Positions 1 to 11,099 are shown, counted from the stretch's first letter. The stretch is DNA of 64,000 nt from Odontocerum albicorne (GCA_949825065.1 OX463847.1:37379036-37443035); one strand, 5' to 3'. Notes: a model not told the origin generated them from the sequence alone. Numbers and translations are program-made.

Positions 1-119
1 AATTTGAGGTGTATATTTCAATACAGAGATTTTTATGGTGACAAAAAATTACTTTTTAAATGCAATCATCTTAACCAAATTTCTCTGTGCTTTACTTTAA
101 CGAAAATTCATTAAGGAGG

Positions 120-805
120 TATTCTTCTCTAGAGGCACGAATTTCGGGCGTTTTTTCAGACGAAATAAAAAAAAACAAAAATATTTTCCTATGCCTTTTT
201 TAGTTTGTTTATAGATGAATTACAAAACAATTTTTGAAAAAAAAAAAAGAAAATTCAACATGTTATTAGCTGTTACTCGTATATCTTGTCGTAAAAAAGG
301 GGGTGAGCTGGTCGACATGATTAGAACTCTTTCGTAAATCCGAAACAAAAATCATACACAGTTTCTTGATGAAAAATAATGTCGTTATAGTTAGTACCAA
401 AGAGATGTTTTTTTAAACCGTAAAATGGCGGCTGTATAAAAAAAAATCCATTTTTACCCCTTTTTTTCAAATTTTTAAATAAAAAAAAAAATAGGTTGGT
501 AGGAACGATATAAAAACATTTATCAAAGTTTCATACCAAATTTAAAGGCAATCGGTTGGATATAACTTGAGATTTTATGTCGACCAGGTCGAAAAAAGTA
601 GTTAAGAGAAAAATGCGTTTAAAGTTTTGTGATTATTGTCTGAATCATTCCGGTGCGGAGTAATCGCTGCCTGCCTCATTTATAGCTATAACTTCGTATA
701 TAAAGAATTTAAATTTTTTCTTTTGAGAACATACTTTTAAAGGCCTAAACTTTAAGAATATGCAAAAAAAAAACAATCGATATTTTTAATTTCTAGAGTA
801 GAATA
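120..805. mobile_element. Non-autonomous TIR element, family 1 copy 1
   Basis: About 690 bp with short imperfect terminal inverted repeats (TATTCTTCTCTAGA at the left, TCTAGAGTAGAATA at the right). A second copy at 37122-37753 matches along its length, including the blocks CGAATTTCGGGCGTTTT, GAGCTGGTCGACATGATT and AATCGGTTGGAT. No coding remnant was seen. It is probably a MITE of unknown superfamily. The right end runs into a small tandem array. Confidence 0.7.
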
Positions 806-912
806 AGGATGATTAAAAATAGTAGAATAAGGATGATTAAAAATAGAATAAGGATGATTAAAAATAGAATAAGAATGATTAAAAATAATCCCCCTTAAGG
901 ATGATTAAAAAT
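797..912. repeat. Minisatellite, unit about 22 bp
   Basis: Five units of AGAATAAGGATGATTAAAAAT, the last ones diverged. The first unit overlaps the right terminal repeat of the element at 120-805, so the array probably grew from that end. Confidence 0.85.
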
Positions 913-1289
913 ATATAAGATGTACAATTTTGACCAGAAATATTTTCTTTCCGTTCCTAATCATAATGAATAGAGCTGGATCTAGGTATTTATGTGTCTG
1001 GGATATGCATATGTAGACGAGACCCTTTTCTCGACACTTTTGGAAACACACACAATTTCTATAATATTCTTTCCTCATTTTATAATAGGCAGGTTTTGGT
1101 AGTTTCCCAAAAAAACTTCCCACATTTAAAAAAAAGTGAAATTTATATATGTTACAGGCAAATAAAAATTTAAATGTAGAACATTCATTACCAGTGTGCA
1201 GTAAAATAAATTAAACCAGTAATTCAACAACAATAAATTCATTACCAGTAATTCTTCTTGCTTGGCCTCGTAGTCCAGGATTCTCCGCC

Positions 1290-1705
1290 ATTCCAACATC
1301 ACTTGAGTTGGAAAGTGAAGCTGTGCAGTCGAGTTTAAGTTCTTTATTTTTTTCTCCTCTTTTAAGTAAGTGAGCTATTGCACACCAATAAACTCACTGA
1401 CTACACTGCTGTACTGAATCTGATGGCATACCAAAGTGAAACAATCGGAGCACATCGGCATGTTTTTCTCTTTTTTTTGAAGGAATAGATTTGACCAAAG
1501 TCATAGGTCCTATATCAAAGTTCCAAGATGATCATCAGCTTTAATCGCTGCAGCTTTTCATCAGGCTGATTTTTTTCTTGGGTTAAAAACGGTCTAAGAG
1601 TAAAACAACTCCAGAGGTTAATCTGTCAGGAATCGAGCCTGGGGCGCCAGCTTACTTAGCGTGAATGCTAACCATTTGACTACAGCTGCCAACACTCTTA
1701 ACATA
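1290..1705 (-). mobile_element. tRNA-derived SINE, family B
   Basis: On the minus strand the head (about 1627-1705) has an A-box-like TAGTCAAATGGTTAGC and a B box GGCTCGATTCCTG at tRNA spacing (about 38 bp). The body matches the copies at 39125-39365 and 43835-44155: shared blocks around GATGGCATACCAAAGTGAAA and ACCAAAGTCATAGG. Too diverged to be a functional tRNA gene. Confidence 0.7.
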
Positions 1706-1751
1706 TATACATATTTCATAAAGATTATCAATATATTATGAACAACCAGAC

Positions 1752-1841
1752 CTGTAACGGAGTAGTGCCTGCAGCGATTTCAGTGAATCCCTCAATATCA
1801 CTGAAGTAGATGCTTACAGCTGAAAAAAATTCTGCAGGGAC
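1752..1841 (-). CDS. NIT-GC exon g (start of guanylate cyclase catalytic domain)
   Basis: The acceptor TCCATTCAG and donor TTACAG|GTCTGG bound a 90-nt exon, phase 0-0. It reads VPAEFFSAVSIYFSDIEGFT then EIAAGTTPLQ. FSDIEGFT is the first strand of class III nucleotide cyclases; its Asp is the first of the two Mg2+-binding aspartates, and the residues after it match guanylate cyclases (family pattern VxxYFSDIVGFTxIxxxSTPxxVV). The remaining catalytic residues, including the purine-selecting Glu/Cys pair and the second Asp, would be in exons below this one, and none was found in bases 1-1751. Confidence 0.95.
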
Positions 1842-2213
1842 CTGAATGGAAAAGATGATATTAATTTAATAACAGGTATCGAAGTTACTGTTTCTTCATT
1901 TCGAACAGGTTAAAGTAATTGCTAAGCTGTCTCCAAATGAGTATTTTTATATTCCATTGGTATCATAATTTTTGAAGTATCACCTTAGAAAATCTTGGAA
2001 CATTGCCAATTTTTTATTTGACAAGTTTCGCTTAACGAGTATCCTCAGAACAGTACAATCCTTTCGATATTTACTATGTAAAACAGGTACATTTTTTTAA
2101 ATATTCAAGAAAAAGATTTTTTTATGATTCAAAATTATTAAAGAATGAGTATAGGACTTCTGATCAATCTAAAGAAAGTTAAACTTTACAATTGGTTTGA
2201 ATTTTATGTTTGA

Positions 2214-2545
2214 TACATAAATATATACCATCACACTGTTTCCCTGATGGGGTAAGCAGAGAGGACAGATCACCAGAATTTCCTATCTTGCCATACATAT
2301 TTACCTTCTTCCACATTCACTCCTTCTCATGCAGCTCTAACTTCTTACTTTTTGTTCTTTCAAAACATCAGTCACTCAATCCAACCGTACTTTCCTTGGT
2401 CTTTCTTTACCACATTTTCCACTCATATTTGTGTTGTATATTTATTTTATTAGTCTTTCTCCATTTATTCATTCATTCCATATGCCCAAACCATCTCACA
2501 GCGCTCTTCTTCATTTTATTCAATACATCAGCCTTAATTTCACAT
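2214..2545 (-). pseudogene. LINE ORF2 C-terminal fragment
   Basis: Reverse translation gives KSAVRWFGHME and, further on, GKERPRKVRLD, a stop, then VTDVLK. These are the WFGHxxRM and GRPRKxWxDxVxDxLK motifs at the end of many insect non-LTR retrotransposon polyproteins. Stops and frameshifts make it a dead fragment. Related fragments lie at 3583-3870, 12975-13265 and 53165-53455. Confidence 0.65.
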
Positions 2546-2661
2546 TAATCCATCACTTTATTTAGATTTTCTATTTGATTACTTAAAATAAACCCTCAAT
2601 TTAAATAAATTAAGTTTTTTATATGGTTTTAAGTAACATAAAATGGTGGCATGAAAAATAC

Positions 2662-2784
2662 CTGTTGTTCCCTTTTGAGTCTCATAGCTACACTGGGTGG
2701 CAACATCTGACATAGGAGAGAGTCTGACAGCTGCTTTTCTCTCTTCAACTCTTGAGCCTTTTCTGATAGGTGACTCGCATACAT
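2662..2784 (-). CDS. NIT-GC exon f (coiled-coil signalling linker)
   Basis: The acceptor TTTTTACAG and donor CAACAG|GTATTT bound a 123-nt exon, phase 0-0. It encodes MYASHLSEKAQELKREKQLS then DSLLCQMLPPSVAMRLKREQQ. The sequence EKxxELKREKxxSDxLLxxMLPxSVAxxL is the dimerisation helix that precedes the catalytic domain in receptor and soluble guanylate cyclases; the invariant MLPxSVA is intact. The codon-initial ATG of the exon is not taken as a start because the preceding exon joins in frame. This part would lie in the cytoplasm and transmit the sensor state to the cyclase dimer. Confidence 0.95.
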
Positions 2785-2920
2785 CTGTAAAAACAAAGTA
2801 TTCAAATAAAAAAAGCCTTTGACAGGTGAATCAAATCTATTAAAAAAAGAGACATGAACTCTGGCTATATACTAAATATATATACTAAATATTTTTAAAA
2901 TAATGACTAGGTATCAAAAT

Positions 2921-3490
2921 TATACTTGAGAAAATGTAGGATAGTCCCTGTGACATTTGAAATGTCATGTCTCAAAGGGATGGGGTAAAATCGTTTTTTA
3001 TACAAATAGAATCGTTTTTTCATAAATCGAAAAATTGTTTTTCTTTAAACTGACGTTTTAATTCCTAATTTTCATTATACTGACTTTCTGATGTATTGTA
3101 CGATTTGTATCTATCTTTAAATAGGCCAAAATTTACTATGAATTAATACTAATTACGAACATTTAATTTTATGTATAAAAAAATCGAAAATCCAATTATC
3201 GTATACCCCATCCCTAGCCAATGTAGACTAACGTAGTGACTTTTGACGACGAATGCCATCAAATATTATTTGATTTTAACAAAATGCCACATTTTTGCTA
3301 ATTTGTAACAAGATGTATTAATTTGTCATTATTGTTAGTTTTATATAATGTATTTACCTAAATAACTATTAGAATCGAGGCTTATATTAAAGTTAATAAA
3401 ATAATTAAAATTACTGAACGTCGTTACAATGTTGTATTGGGGCAAATTTGTGAACTGTCACAGGGCACATGCTACATTTTCTCAAGTATA
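2921..3490. mobile_element. MITE, family 2 copy 1
   Basis: 570 bp flanked by near-perfect inverted repeats: TATACTTGAGAAAATGTA at the left and TACATTTTCTCAAGTATA at the right, followed inward by CCCTGTGAC / GTCACAGGG. The interior matches 8039-8578 in the opposite orientation. No open frame. The TA-like ends suggest a Tc1/mariner-type origin, which is inference. Confidence 0.85.
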
Positions 3491-3582
3491 GTTGAAAACT
3501 GTTTTAGAAATTGTTTTTATAAGCATATTAGTAATTATTTATTTGCCTAAGTCAAATCCAATGTACAATATATTATACATAC

Positions 3583-3870
3583 CATCATGCCATTTCCTTG
3601 TTGAAATAGGCAGAGATGACAATGTGTAAGACTTTTATATCACAACACATGAGTACATCTTTAGCCTCCTCAATATCTATACATATTTTCATACAACTCA
3701 TCCTGTTCCTTTAATTCCTAACGTTTCTCTCTTTTAAAATTCCATTCACTCTATGCATCCATCTTTCTCTCGTACGACTCCTACTGACATTCTTGCTTTA
3801 GGTTTGTTTTGTCAACATCTGACTCATTCTTTCTTTATGCCCAAACCTTCAAAGTGATCTTTATTCTGTT
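3583..3870 (-). pseudogene. LINE ORF2 C-terminal fragment (diverged)
   Basis: Shares with 2214-2545 and 12975-13265 the start ACCATCATGCCATTTCC..., a TAGGCAGAGAT block, a stretch matching TTTTAAAATTCCATTCACT and the later CCCAAACC, in the same order. It is antisense to the LINE reading direction and heavily mutated. Confidence 0.5.
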
Positions 3871-4845
3871 TATTACATTAATCCTTAGTTGACATTCATC
3901 TTGAATGAATTAATTCCGTATTCTATCTTACAGTGTCATGCCATATTTCTTCTTCGTATACTAATTTCTATGGCATTTATTAAATTTTTTCAAGCTTATA
4001 TTTCACTCTTATAGATCATATAAATATTATATAAACTTTCATGTTTTGATAGTAGTTAACATTATTTCTTTTTCTCTTGAATGAAGTAATCTAAAATTAA
4101 ATGGAGAAGTTAGTTCAGCCATCTGATTACATACCTCATGTGGCTTTGAAAATCTTGACCTGTTATTAATACTATTATATAATATTGAATACTACTGTCG
4201 ATATAAAATTCTATGTATGGAAGTGTGAAGTCTAAATATTACAAAGAGTGTTAACTGAATAAATGTGTAGTAATTTTGTAAATAAAATCTGTCATTATAT
4301 TTAAAGCTTATTTGAAAAAGTAGCACTGTTAAAGCTAATTTTTGTAAAAAGACATAGTGGTGTTATTTTACAGCTACTCATATGTTGAAGTGAGTTACTT
4401 ATGGTATAGTGAGTTATTGGATAGCACTGAATATCTGATATTATTATATAATGTGAGATGATTGAGTTAGGAATAAATGGATTGGAGGTGAAGAATTTGT
4501 TCGAGACAGAATAAGTAGAACTAAGAAACAAATCTTGAGAAGGTTTGATATACGGAAAATAAGTAGTTAAAAAAATATTTATTTCGGAAGTGCGAGAATG
4601 AACAAGATGGAATAATGAAATTAAAGACAGTTGGATACATTTTGACAGAGGGATGGGTGAGAAGTATGATAAATTAAAAAGTTAGAAGTATGGATGTAGA
4701 TGAGGTAAAAGCTGTATGGATTGATAAAAAGTTATGGAGATTGACATAACATGCAGAGCGTATAATTATAAATGTTCAACTTGGAATATACTCATAGGGC
4801 TGGGATATAAAGGGAGGGGCTGTTAGAAAAAGGGAGTGAAATAAC
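3871..4845. other. Intronic DNA, nothing firm
   Basis: AT-rich intron between exons e and f. Around 4560-4760 there is a purine-rich stretch (TGGAATAATGAAATTAAAGACAG...) that resembles decayed LINE coding on the plus strand, but no motif is clear enough to call. The short antisense open frame at 4301-4531 is low-complexity and not supported. Confidence 0.4.
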
Positions 4846-4975
4846 CTGGATAGTGTTGACAGCACTCCTCACGAGGGCAATGATGACAGGAGACAAGGCT
4901 AGCACTAGAACCAGAATGGCCATGCCCAGCATCTCCGACTGGCGGGCCTCACTAAGTGTATTCTCTACACTTTCT
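4846..4975 (-). CDS. NIT-GC exon e (transmembrane segment)
   Basis: The acceptor TTCCAACAG and donor ATCCAG|GTTATT bound a 130-nt exon, phase 2 in, phase 0 out. It encodes KESVENTLSEARQSE followed by MLGMAILVLVLALSPVIIAL and VRSAVNTIQ. The middle segment is about 21 uncharged residues, a clear single-pass membrane helix, with a basic stop-transfer residue after it. In NIT-GC architecture this helix connects the extracellular NIT domain to the cytoplasmic linker. The donor GTTATT is weaker than the others. Confidence 0.92.
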
Positions 4976-5439
4976 CTGTTGGAATAAAAAGCTGTTTAAT
5001 ATGTACATATACGTAGAATGGTTTAACTGCCAAACAAGCAGCATTACTCTGGATAAGATATTTCTAATATTTTTCCATGATGTCTATTACGCCGTAATTT
5101 TTTAAAGGCATAAAAATCTTCACATGGTAGTGAATGGAACAATGTATTGCTCCTTTAATGACCATGGAGATAAGAAGGAAAACAATGAATTCAAAGATTT
5201 ATTTTGTGGCTCATATTCCTTTGGTATGTTTTATTACTAAATATTTATCAAACATATGCAAGTGCGGGAAGTTTCTAAATAAAAGTCACAGTCGATATTT
5301 TCTGTGGAGTCACCGTCTCGGATGTTGAAAGTTGCCGATTTTCCGTTCGCTTCCAGAACCTCTGTTTAGATTATTTGAACATGTTGGGTTCTGGATTGTT
5401 CCATCAGTGAATTAATATATGTATAAATAGTTCTCCATC

Positions 5440-5985
5440 GTACCAAGTCAGTATACCACCAAACAATTTAGTATAATTAATTAACTCTTTCCAATCATGG
5501 ATTAGCGCTACGCTCAAACAGAGATTGTTTATTGGCCTTTCCAGTTCACCGCTCCTCTTTTTTTACGTCGTCCTTTACTGTTCATACAGTGAGACTCTGG
5601 AATCAGTTACAAACCAATATAAGACTCGCTCCAGCCTTGTCATGCTTTAAGAAGCGACTGAAAAAAATGTTAATTTCTAGTAAGTAAAATAACGTGTTCA
5701 GTTCCTGATTTTTCTTTTCCTTTCCTCTCCACCATCCCTTCCTTTTCTTTTGATTGGTGATATCTCACTTTACATGAAAAACGATGTTCGGGTGATTGTC
5801 CATCTTTGTGGGGTTTGTGGGCATATGCTTACGTATGTGTTTATGGATTTCGTGGGGATGGATAGTCATTTGAATGATTTATGCGACCACGTAACTTGCT
5901 TAATTTACTTTTGTCTGGTTGTTTGGAAGAGATTGCCGCCTGGCAATAAACCCCCCAGATTAAATTTGCAATTAAAGTGTTAAAT
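5440..5985 (+). mobile_element. LINE 3' end (5'-truncated), partner of SINE family A
   Basis: The plus strand reads SSFTVHTVRLWNQLQTNIRL followed by APALSCFKKRLKKMLISSK and a stop near 5686. This is the conserved LWNxLxxxIRxAxxLxxFKxxLKxxL end of Jockey/CR1-type ORF2. A 3' UTR follows and ends in GGAAGAGATTGCCGCCTGGC and AATAAACCCCCC. That last 40-45 bp is nearly the same as the tail of SINE family A (see 36299-36495). A second truncated copy is at 45345-45700 on the minus strand. Confidence 0.8.
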
Positions 5986-6244
5986 AAATAAATACTCTTA
6001 TAAAAAAAAATTATGGACAGTAAAATAGTATATTGTAATAAAATAAAATATAAAAATAAATTTCAACTGAAAAATACAATTGATTTTTTTCATTAATTAT
6101 GCCAAACTTAACAACCCTTAATTTTGTTAAATCCTATTAAATATTTCCAATCATCTTAAAAGCCTCAATTTATATCTTCAGGTTTTTAGGATCTACAATC
6201 ATTGGTTTAGGGATCGATGAAGTAATAAAATGAATCTTTCTTAC

Positions 6245-6373
6245 TTGATGTATCCTCGCAACTCCCTCTGCAGCTCCCGTAGCTGGTCCACGTAGGTGGC
6301 TGTCGCGTCATAATAGTCGATGGCCTCGGGCACACTGCCCACCCTTTCCTTGTTCATCACTATGAGCTGGCTT
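6245..6373 (-). CDS. NIT-GC exon d (end of NIT-like domain)
   Basis: The acceptor GGTGACAG and donor ATCAA|GTAAGA bound a 129-nt exon, phase 2-2. It completes the Arg codon of exon c and reads SQLIVMNKERVGSVPEAIDY followed by YDATATYVDQLRELQRELRGYI. The long amphipathic helix with YYDATATYVDQLRELQREL is what follows the conserved NIT core (N-x-E-R-x-G motif: here NKERVG). The RVG step and the YVD/LRELQ helix lead towards the membrane. It is the third successive exon whose length is divisible by three with equal phases. The Tigger copy begins only 58 bases upstream of its acceptor (6431), very close to the splice site. Confidence 0.92.
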
Positions 6374-6560
6374 CTGTCACCAATACAATAATTTATTATA
6401 TTAAAGTTTTAATACTTTAAAATGCATATACAGTCGGCCCTCGACTTTCGCACAATTCGCTATTTCGCACATTTTTAAAAATTCAATTTTTTAAAGACTT
6501 TTGTCGATAATGCAAAAATTGTTCGCTTCCATGCAGTCGTTTTCACTGTTTTGGAAGAAC

Positions 6561-6964
6561 TGTGGCGGTCACCCACTCGGAACACTGTGGGCGTTCATAC
6601 ACACGGTCAATGACCGATGAAGTGACCTTTGCATTCCTCGACAAATCTAAATAAACAAGTCCGAAGTTCACACGCCGGCCATTCAACCCATAGCCCGGAG
6701 CGGACCACATTCCATACTAGAGCGAGAACGCACCACGCTGTCTCACCAGTTCCGTAAATAAATTGTCACCTACATACGACATTAATCGTTTTGCTAATGC
6801 AGAAACGAGACGAAGGATATCTTGCTCGCATTCCCGCACACACGCGGAAATAGTATAAACTCCTACGTTTACTAATAAAAACTCTTCTTCCGCATTGCGA
6901 TCCAAAACGTGCTTTATTTATCAACAAATCATCATCATCTCTTCCCTTAAGGACTAGCTCCTAA
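6561..6964. mobile_element. Solo LTR, copy 1
   Basis: 404 bp starting TGTGGCGGTCACC and ending CTAGCTCCTAA, flanked by the 5-bp target duplication AGAAC (6556-6560 and 6965-6969). The paralogous Tigger copy at 37761-38602 has the uninterrupted site GGAAGAACTATAAT, which proves the insertion boundaries. The sequence is GC-richer than its host, as usual for LTRs. It is related to 45858-46244, with the shared end ATCATCATCATCTCT...TTAAGGA...CCTAA. The open frame 6717-6905 inside it is not a gene. Confidence 0.9.
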
Positions 6965-7005
6965 AGAACTATAATACATGGAACCCAATAAACAATATTG
7001 GAGAC

Positions 7006-7460
7006 TCGTGGGCCGAAATAAAAGAGTTAACAATGAAAGGTTCCTGGAAACAATTATGCCCACAAATGATGAGTGACTTTATAAATTCTTAAGAAACTCC
7101 GGAAACTATCACAGATGAAATAGTTAGCCTAATGAATGAACTAAACTTGGACGTCAACAATGAAGATTTTAATGAGTTGATTGAATCTCACTCAGTACAT
7201 CTGTCAAATGAATACTTAATTGAGCAACAAGAGTTAAATGAAATTCACAATGAAAGTGAGGAAGAAGAAGCTGATAAAATTGTCAAGACTTTGACAATAA
7301 AAAATATGAATGAATCCTTCATGCATCTTGACAATTTTTTGACTATCATGGAAGAATGTGATCCCAATGGAGAACGTATATCTCAAGTACGTAGGACGAT
7401 TGAGAAAGACAGCATGTTATAGAACTCTTTATCAAGAAAATAAAAAAAAGGTGGTATTCA
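7006..7460 (+). pseudogene. Tigger transposase C-terminal remnant
   Basis: The reading MKGSWKQLCPQMMSDF, a stop, then ETPETITDEIVSLMNELNLD and the open frame 7132-7422 with NNEDFNELIESHSVHLSNEY, MHLDNFLTIMEECDPNGERI and SQVRRTIEKD match the region after the DDE core of pogo/Tigger transposases (ELIExHxxxLSNEEL ... FxxxxEExDPNxERxxxVxRxI). The catalytic core is absent. The antisense copy at about 37972-38470 carries the same part, so the deletion predates the spread of this family. Confidence 0.85.
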
Positions 7461-7692
7461 ACTAACTCTTGACAAGTTTATAAAGAAAACACCTGAAAGC
7501 ACTTAAACACGCCTCGTTAACTTAATTATTTATATTGATAAATAAATATTTTTAATATATCATATTATTGATAAATAAATATTTTAAAATACAATTTTTT
7601 ATGTTTTTTTTACATCCCTCTACTTTCGAACATTCGACATTCGCACACATTTTCAGGAACCAATTATGTGCGAAAGTCGAGGTCCGCCTGTA

Positions 7693-8038
7693 TACTCGTA
7701 TGTTATACTGATGTTACCGAAGAACATAGAAAATTTTGAAAAATTTCTTATATATTTTTGTATATCGATCCCGTGTTTTAATGTGACAAACTGATTTGAG
7801 CTGAGTCCTGGTTCCGTGTCTTCGCATGATCGATTTTTCTAAAAAAATACATTACTGACTCTAGCAAATATTTTTGTAAACAATTCAACCTTTAAACAAT
7901 GGTCTCCTGATTTCTAATATGGACGATCACTTCTCGCTGACGTTGGTTCGTAGCAGACTCTCGGGAAGAGAGTTGTTATTGAACACCTCCTGGCAAGTAA
8001 ACGAGATAAGCCTCAAATCACTCAGACTTCACCTGACC
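7693..8038. other. Intronic DNA without recognised features
   Basis: AT-rich sequence between the Tigger and MITE copies; no repeats, motifs or coding signals were recognised. Confidence 0.5.
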
Positions 8039-8578
8039 TATACTAAATAACATGGTCCCTGTGACGTTTCACAAATTTGCCCCAATACAACCTTGTAACG
8101 ACGTTCAGTAATTTTAATAATTTTATCAACTTTAATATAAGCCTCGATTATAATAAATAGCAAGTTATTTAGGTAAATACATTACATAAAACTAACAATA
8201 ATGACAAATTAATACATCTTGTTACAAATTAGCAAAAATATGTCAGTTTGTTAAAATCAAATAATATTTGGCGACGTTCGTCAAAAGTCACTACGTTAGT
8301 CTGCATTGGCTAGGGATGGGGTATATGATAATTGGATTTTCGATTTTTATATATATGAAATTAAATGTTCGTAATTAGTATTAATTCATAATGGATCTTG
8401 GCCTATTTAAAGATAGATACCAATCACTAGAAAGTCAGTATAATGAAAATTAGGAATTAAAACGTCAGTCTAGAGAAAAACCAATTTTTTGATTTATAAA
8501 AAAAACGATTTTACCCCATCCCTTTGAGACATGACATTTCAAACGTCACAGGGACCATGCTACATTTTCTTGAGTATA
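8039..8578. mobile_element. MITE, family 2 copy 2 (inverted relative to copy 1)
   Basis: 540 bp matching 2921-3490 in reverse orientation: GTCCCTGTGACGTTTCAC, CAAATTTGCCCCAATACAAC, GGGATGGGGTA and the right end ACATTTTCTTGAGTATA. The left terminal repeat is degraded (TATACTAAATAACATGG). Confidence 0.85.
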
Positions 8579-9789
8579 GAGTAAACGACAGTGGAAAATG
8601 TACTTCCTAAAATCGCTGGGATATTTCCCTTTATGTAAGAGTGGAAACATACAAAGATTTATGTCTACTTTAAGAGTTCTCTATGTGGTGTTTAATTTCC
8701 AAATTACAGTAGACTTGATTATCCGCGGCGGTAGCGAAAACATTCACCCGGAAAATCTCCGTCAAAAAATATAGAAAATAAATTAAAACGGAAACTCAAA
8801 ATTATCCTTCAGCGCCTTTCATTTAAAATACCGACATCAAAGAAGCTTGTTTTCCCATTTGTTTTCACTTTTCGGCAAATTGTGGTCAACAGATTTCGCA
8901 ACATTAGCTTGGGATGGAAATATCTAAAATTAACACCACAACTCGAAAACTCATCAAAGAATATCAAAAAGCCAAGAAAGAAATTACACAAAAAACATGA
9001 AAATACTAAATTAAGGATATAAATACGAGTATAAATAATAAAAATTAACAATTTATCTTGATGCGCTTGCCCGCTTGCATCAAAAGTAAGTACAGAATCC
9101 AAATGTGTCTAAATAATTTGCGACGTCATCATTCGGGATTTTCGGTTAACGACGTGTTCCCAATTTTATTATCTGTCATATATTACTAATTTCGCCAGTT
9201 TAATTTTCTGGTACATATCGTAGAGTGTAGTCGAATGATTTTACTATATATACAATTAAAATAAAAATGCAGAATTTCAAGTGACTTACTATAACATAAA
9301 AAAACCTATCCTTGTTTATATATTTTTTTGTGCAATCCAAAATATTATTTAAAATTTACATTATTTTAATGGAAAGGCGAACCGTATAGTATAATAACAC
9401 ATCAATGCAATAAAATATTATAATATGGATATATACATATAGAACCACTTTACCTGTGACGAAGTGGTCTCATTCCTTTTAATAACAAATTTCATATATT
9501 TGTTTTAACAACTGAAAAACAGTCAGCTGAAACATTCATAATATGTATTCACATATAGGCACTGATTTTTTACTGAATAAGTGCGTCCAAAAATATAAAG
9601 AGAGATTTCTTTGGAGTTACGAAAATATAGCTTGAACGAGCTGTTTATTGACTTCCTAACACTGTGGGTTAAAAATCTTAGTTGGCTTTAATGAATATCT
9701 GTTGAGAAAGCCAAATGATTGAGTATTAAATTAGAGGAATTCAACGTCTAACCGAAATACCACGAAGGGAGTTAAATCGGCAGGTAAAA
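8579..9789. other. Intronic DNA without recognised features
   Basis: AT-rich. The antisense open frame at 8809-9102 (97 codons) has a hydrophobic F/L-rich composition from T-rich DNA and no family motif, and I do not support it as a gene. Confidence 0.45.
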
Positions 9790-9925
9790 TAATTAAGATA
9801 AGGCATATATCAAATCGACTTGGACACTCCTCCTGAAAGGACATGGGCAGATTCACCTCGTGGAGAATCGTAGCAGCGTTGCAAACCAACCCTAAAGGGT
9901 AAAGGGGAATAAAGATGAAGTTAAA
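9790..9925 (+). pseudogene. Possible LINE 3' coding end
   Basis: The plus strand reads VAALQTNPKG, a stop, then RGIKMK, preceded by a GHS-like and WR-containing stretch. It resembles the extreme C-terminus of insect non-LTR retrotransposons (RVVAALQTN...). Only a short match, so uncertain. Confidence 0.3.
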
Positions 9926-10184
9926 ACCCCATTCATTTATTTTTTTATTTATTTATAGAGTACCCATAAACATATTTGAATTGGAAAGTGGACATATTGA
10001 AAAATATGACATAGAAACAATATTATCTCCAGCCCAATAATCGAGTCTTCGGATTAAAAACTCATTGGAAACACTACCGCACGTATTTAGATAACAACAC
10101 TCGCACACGTCTAGTGCATGTGACTATCGTTTGTTACCAGACGAACTTTTAAACAAGACTTGTACTTTTTTTTTCGTTTTTATT

Positions 10185-10265
10185 AGGTACCGTTGGAAAT
10201 CGAACCCGAACCCCAGTGTGGAAGATAAGAAGTGTCTCACCAACAAGACTACATGGTTCGTTTTC
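10185..10265 (-). mobile_element. tRNA-derived SINE head, family A related
   Basis: The minus strand carries the B box GGGTTCGATTTCC, an upstream A-box-like TTGTTGGTGAGACAC, and a GGTACC block shared with the SINE at 57690-57815. The 3' body is lost. Confidence 0.6.
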
Positions 10266-10533
10266 ATGAGAAGTTTTCTATTCATCTTGAGTGTTTTAAA
10301 AACTTCTGTTTTTGTTTTCTAAATTTAATTCATTTTTATTCCTTTGAGATGTGCTTCGAATAATAAGGAAATTAATTTGCTTTTTATTATTTTTCAAACA
10401 AAACAAACGGAAGAACCATCTCCCATGAGTTAGCTCAAAAGGAAAATCTTTTTTTTCGTTAAGATAATTACATTTATTTTTGTTAATTGGAAAAACGCTT
10501 TTTTGTTACATATATAATGTAATATATGAAGCC

Positions 10534-10762
10534 GGACACGTAGCCAGAATGTCAGACTCCCGATGGACATCCGAAATAATCCAATGGTACCCAAGAGGCA
10601 TAAAGAGGCCCAGAAGAAGACCAAAGATGCGCTGGATGGTTGAAATCAGGAAGCATGGCAGCATCACATGGCATCAACGAGCAAAAAACCGAACTATTTG
10701 GAGTCAACTTGGGGAGACCTTCATCCAGCAGTGGATCGACCCTGGTTGACAATGATGATGAT
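10534..10762 (+). pseudogene. RTE-clade LINE 3' end
   Basis: Almost the same as 52326-52553. It encodes GHVARMSDSRWTSEIIQWYP, RGIKRPRRRPKMRWMVEI and the terminal ETFIQQWIDPG followed by a stop and AATGATGATGAT, the usual RTE 3' microsatellite tail. It is a 5'-truncated insertion of about 230 bp. Confidence 0.85.
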
Positions 10763-11099
10763 ATATAATATGTTTTGCGAAAAACTAAGATCTTCAGGAT
10801 TTTTTTACGAATATCTCTCTTACATAAATCGATGTAATTATATAATATTATTTTGGAAACAGCTATCCAAGGGTGCGCAAACTATATTTATTTGTTGCAC
10901 CCCTTCGTAAGACTGTTTCGTATAGAATACTTCCAAGAAGTGTTATAGGGTATCTAGATTCGGACTATTTATATTGATAGGGTAGAGCATATCTAGGTAC
11001 AAAAGGAAGTGTAAATATTTTAAAAATTTAAAATAAAAAAAAAACTGTTTTTTTACTAAATTCAATTTTTTGACAAGTCATTTTTTTTATATAATAAAA
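10763..11099. other. Intronic DNA without recognised features
   Basis: AT-rich with poly(A)/poly(T) runs; no repeat or coding signal recognised. Confidence 0.5.

Larger units (their letters stand above)
6431..7690 (+). mobile_element. Tigger/pogo-type DNA transposon, copy 1 (interrupted)
   Basis: Ends are CAGTCGGCCCTCGACTTTCG at the left and the complementary CGAAAGTCGAGGTCCGCCTG at the right, flanked by TA on both sides (6429-6430, 7691-7692), as in Tigger elements. Without the inserted LTR (6561-6964 plus 5 bp) it is about 851 bp, the same size as copy 2 at 37761-38602. It is an internally deleted derivative: only the C-terminal part of the transposase remains. It lies 58 bases upstream of the acceptor of cyclase exon d. 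Confidence 0.92.

Noticed and set aside
2662..2784. ATG at the start of exon f as the translation start of a shorter soluble cyclase
   Set aside because: It follows an AG acceptor and joins in frame with the membrane exon; no promoter or 5' UTR evidence is visible.
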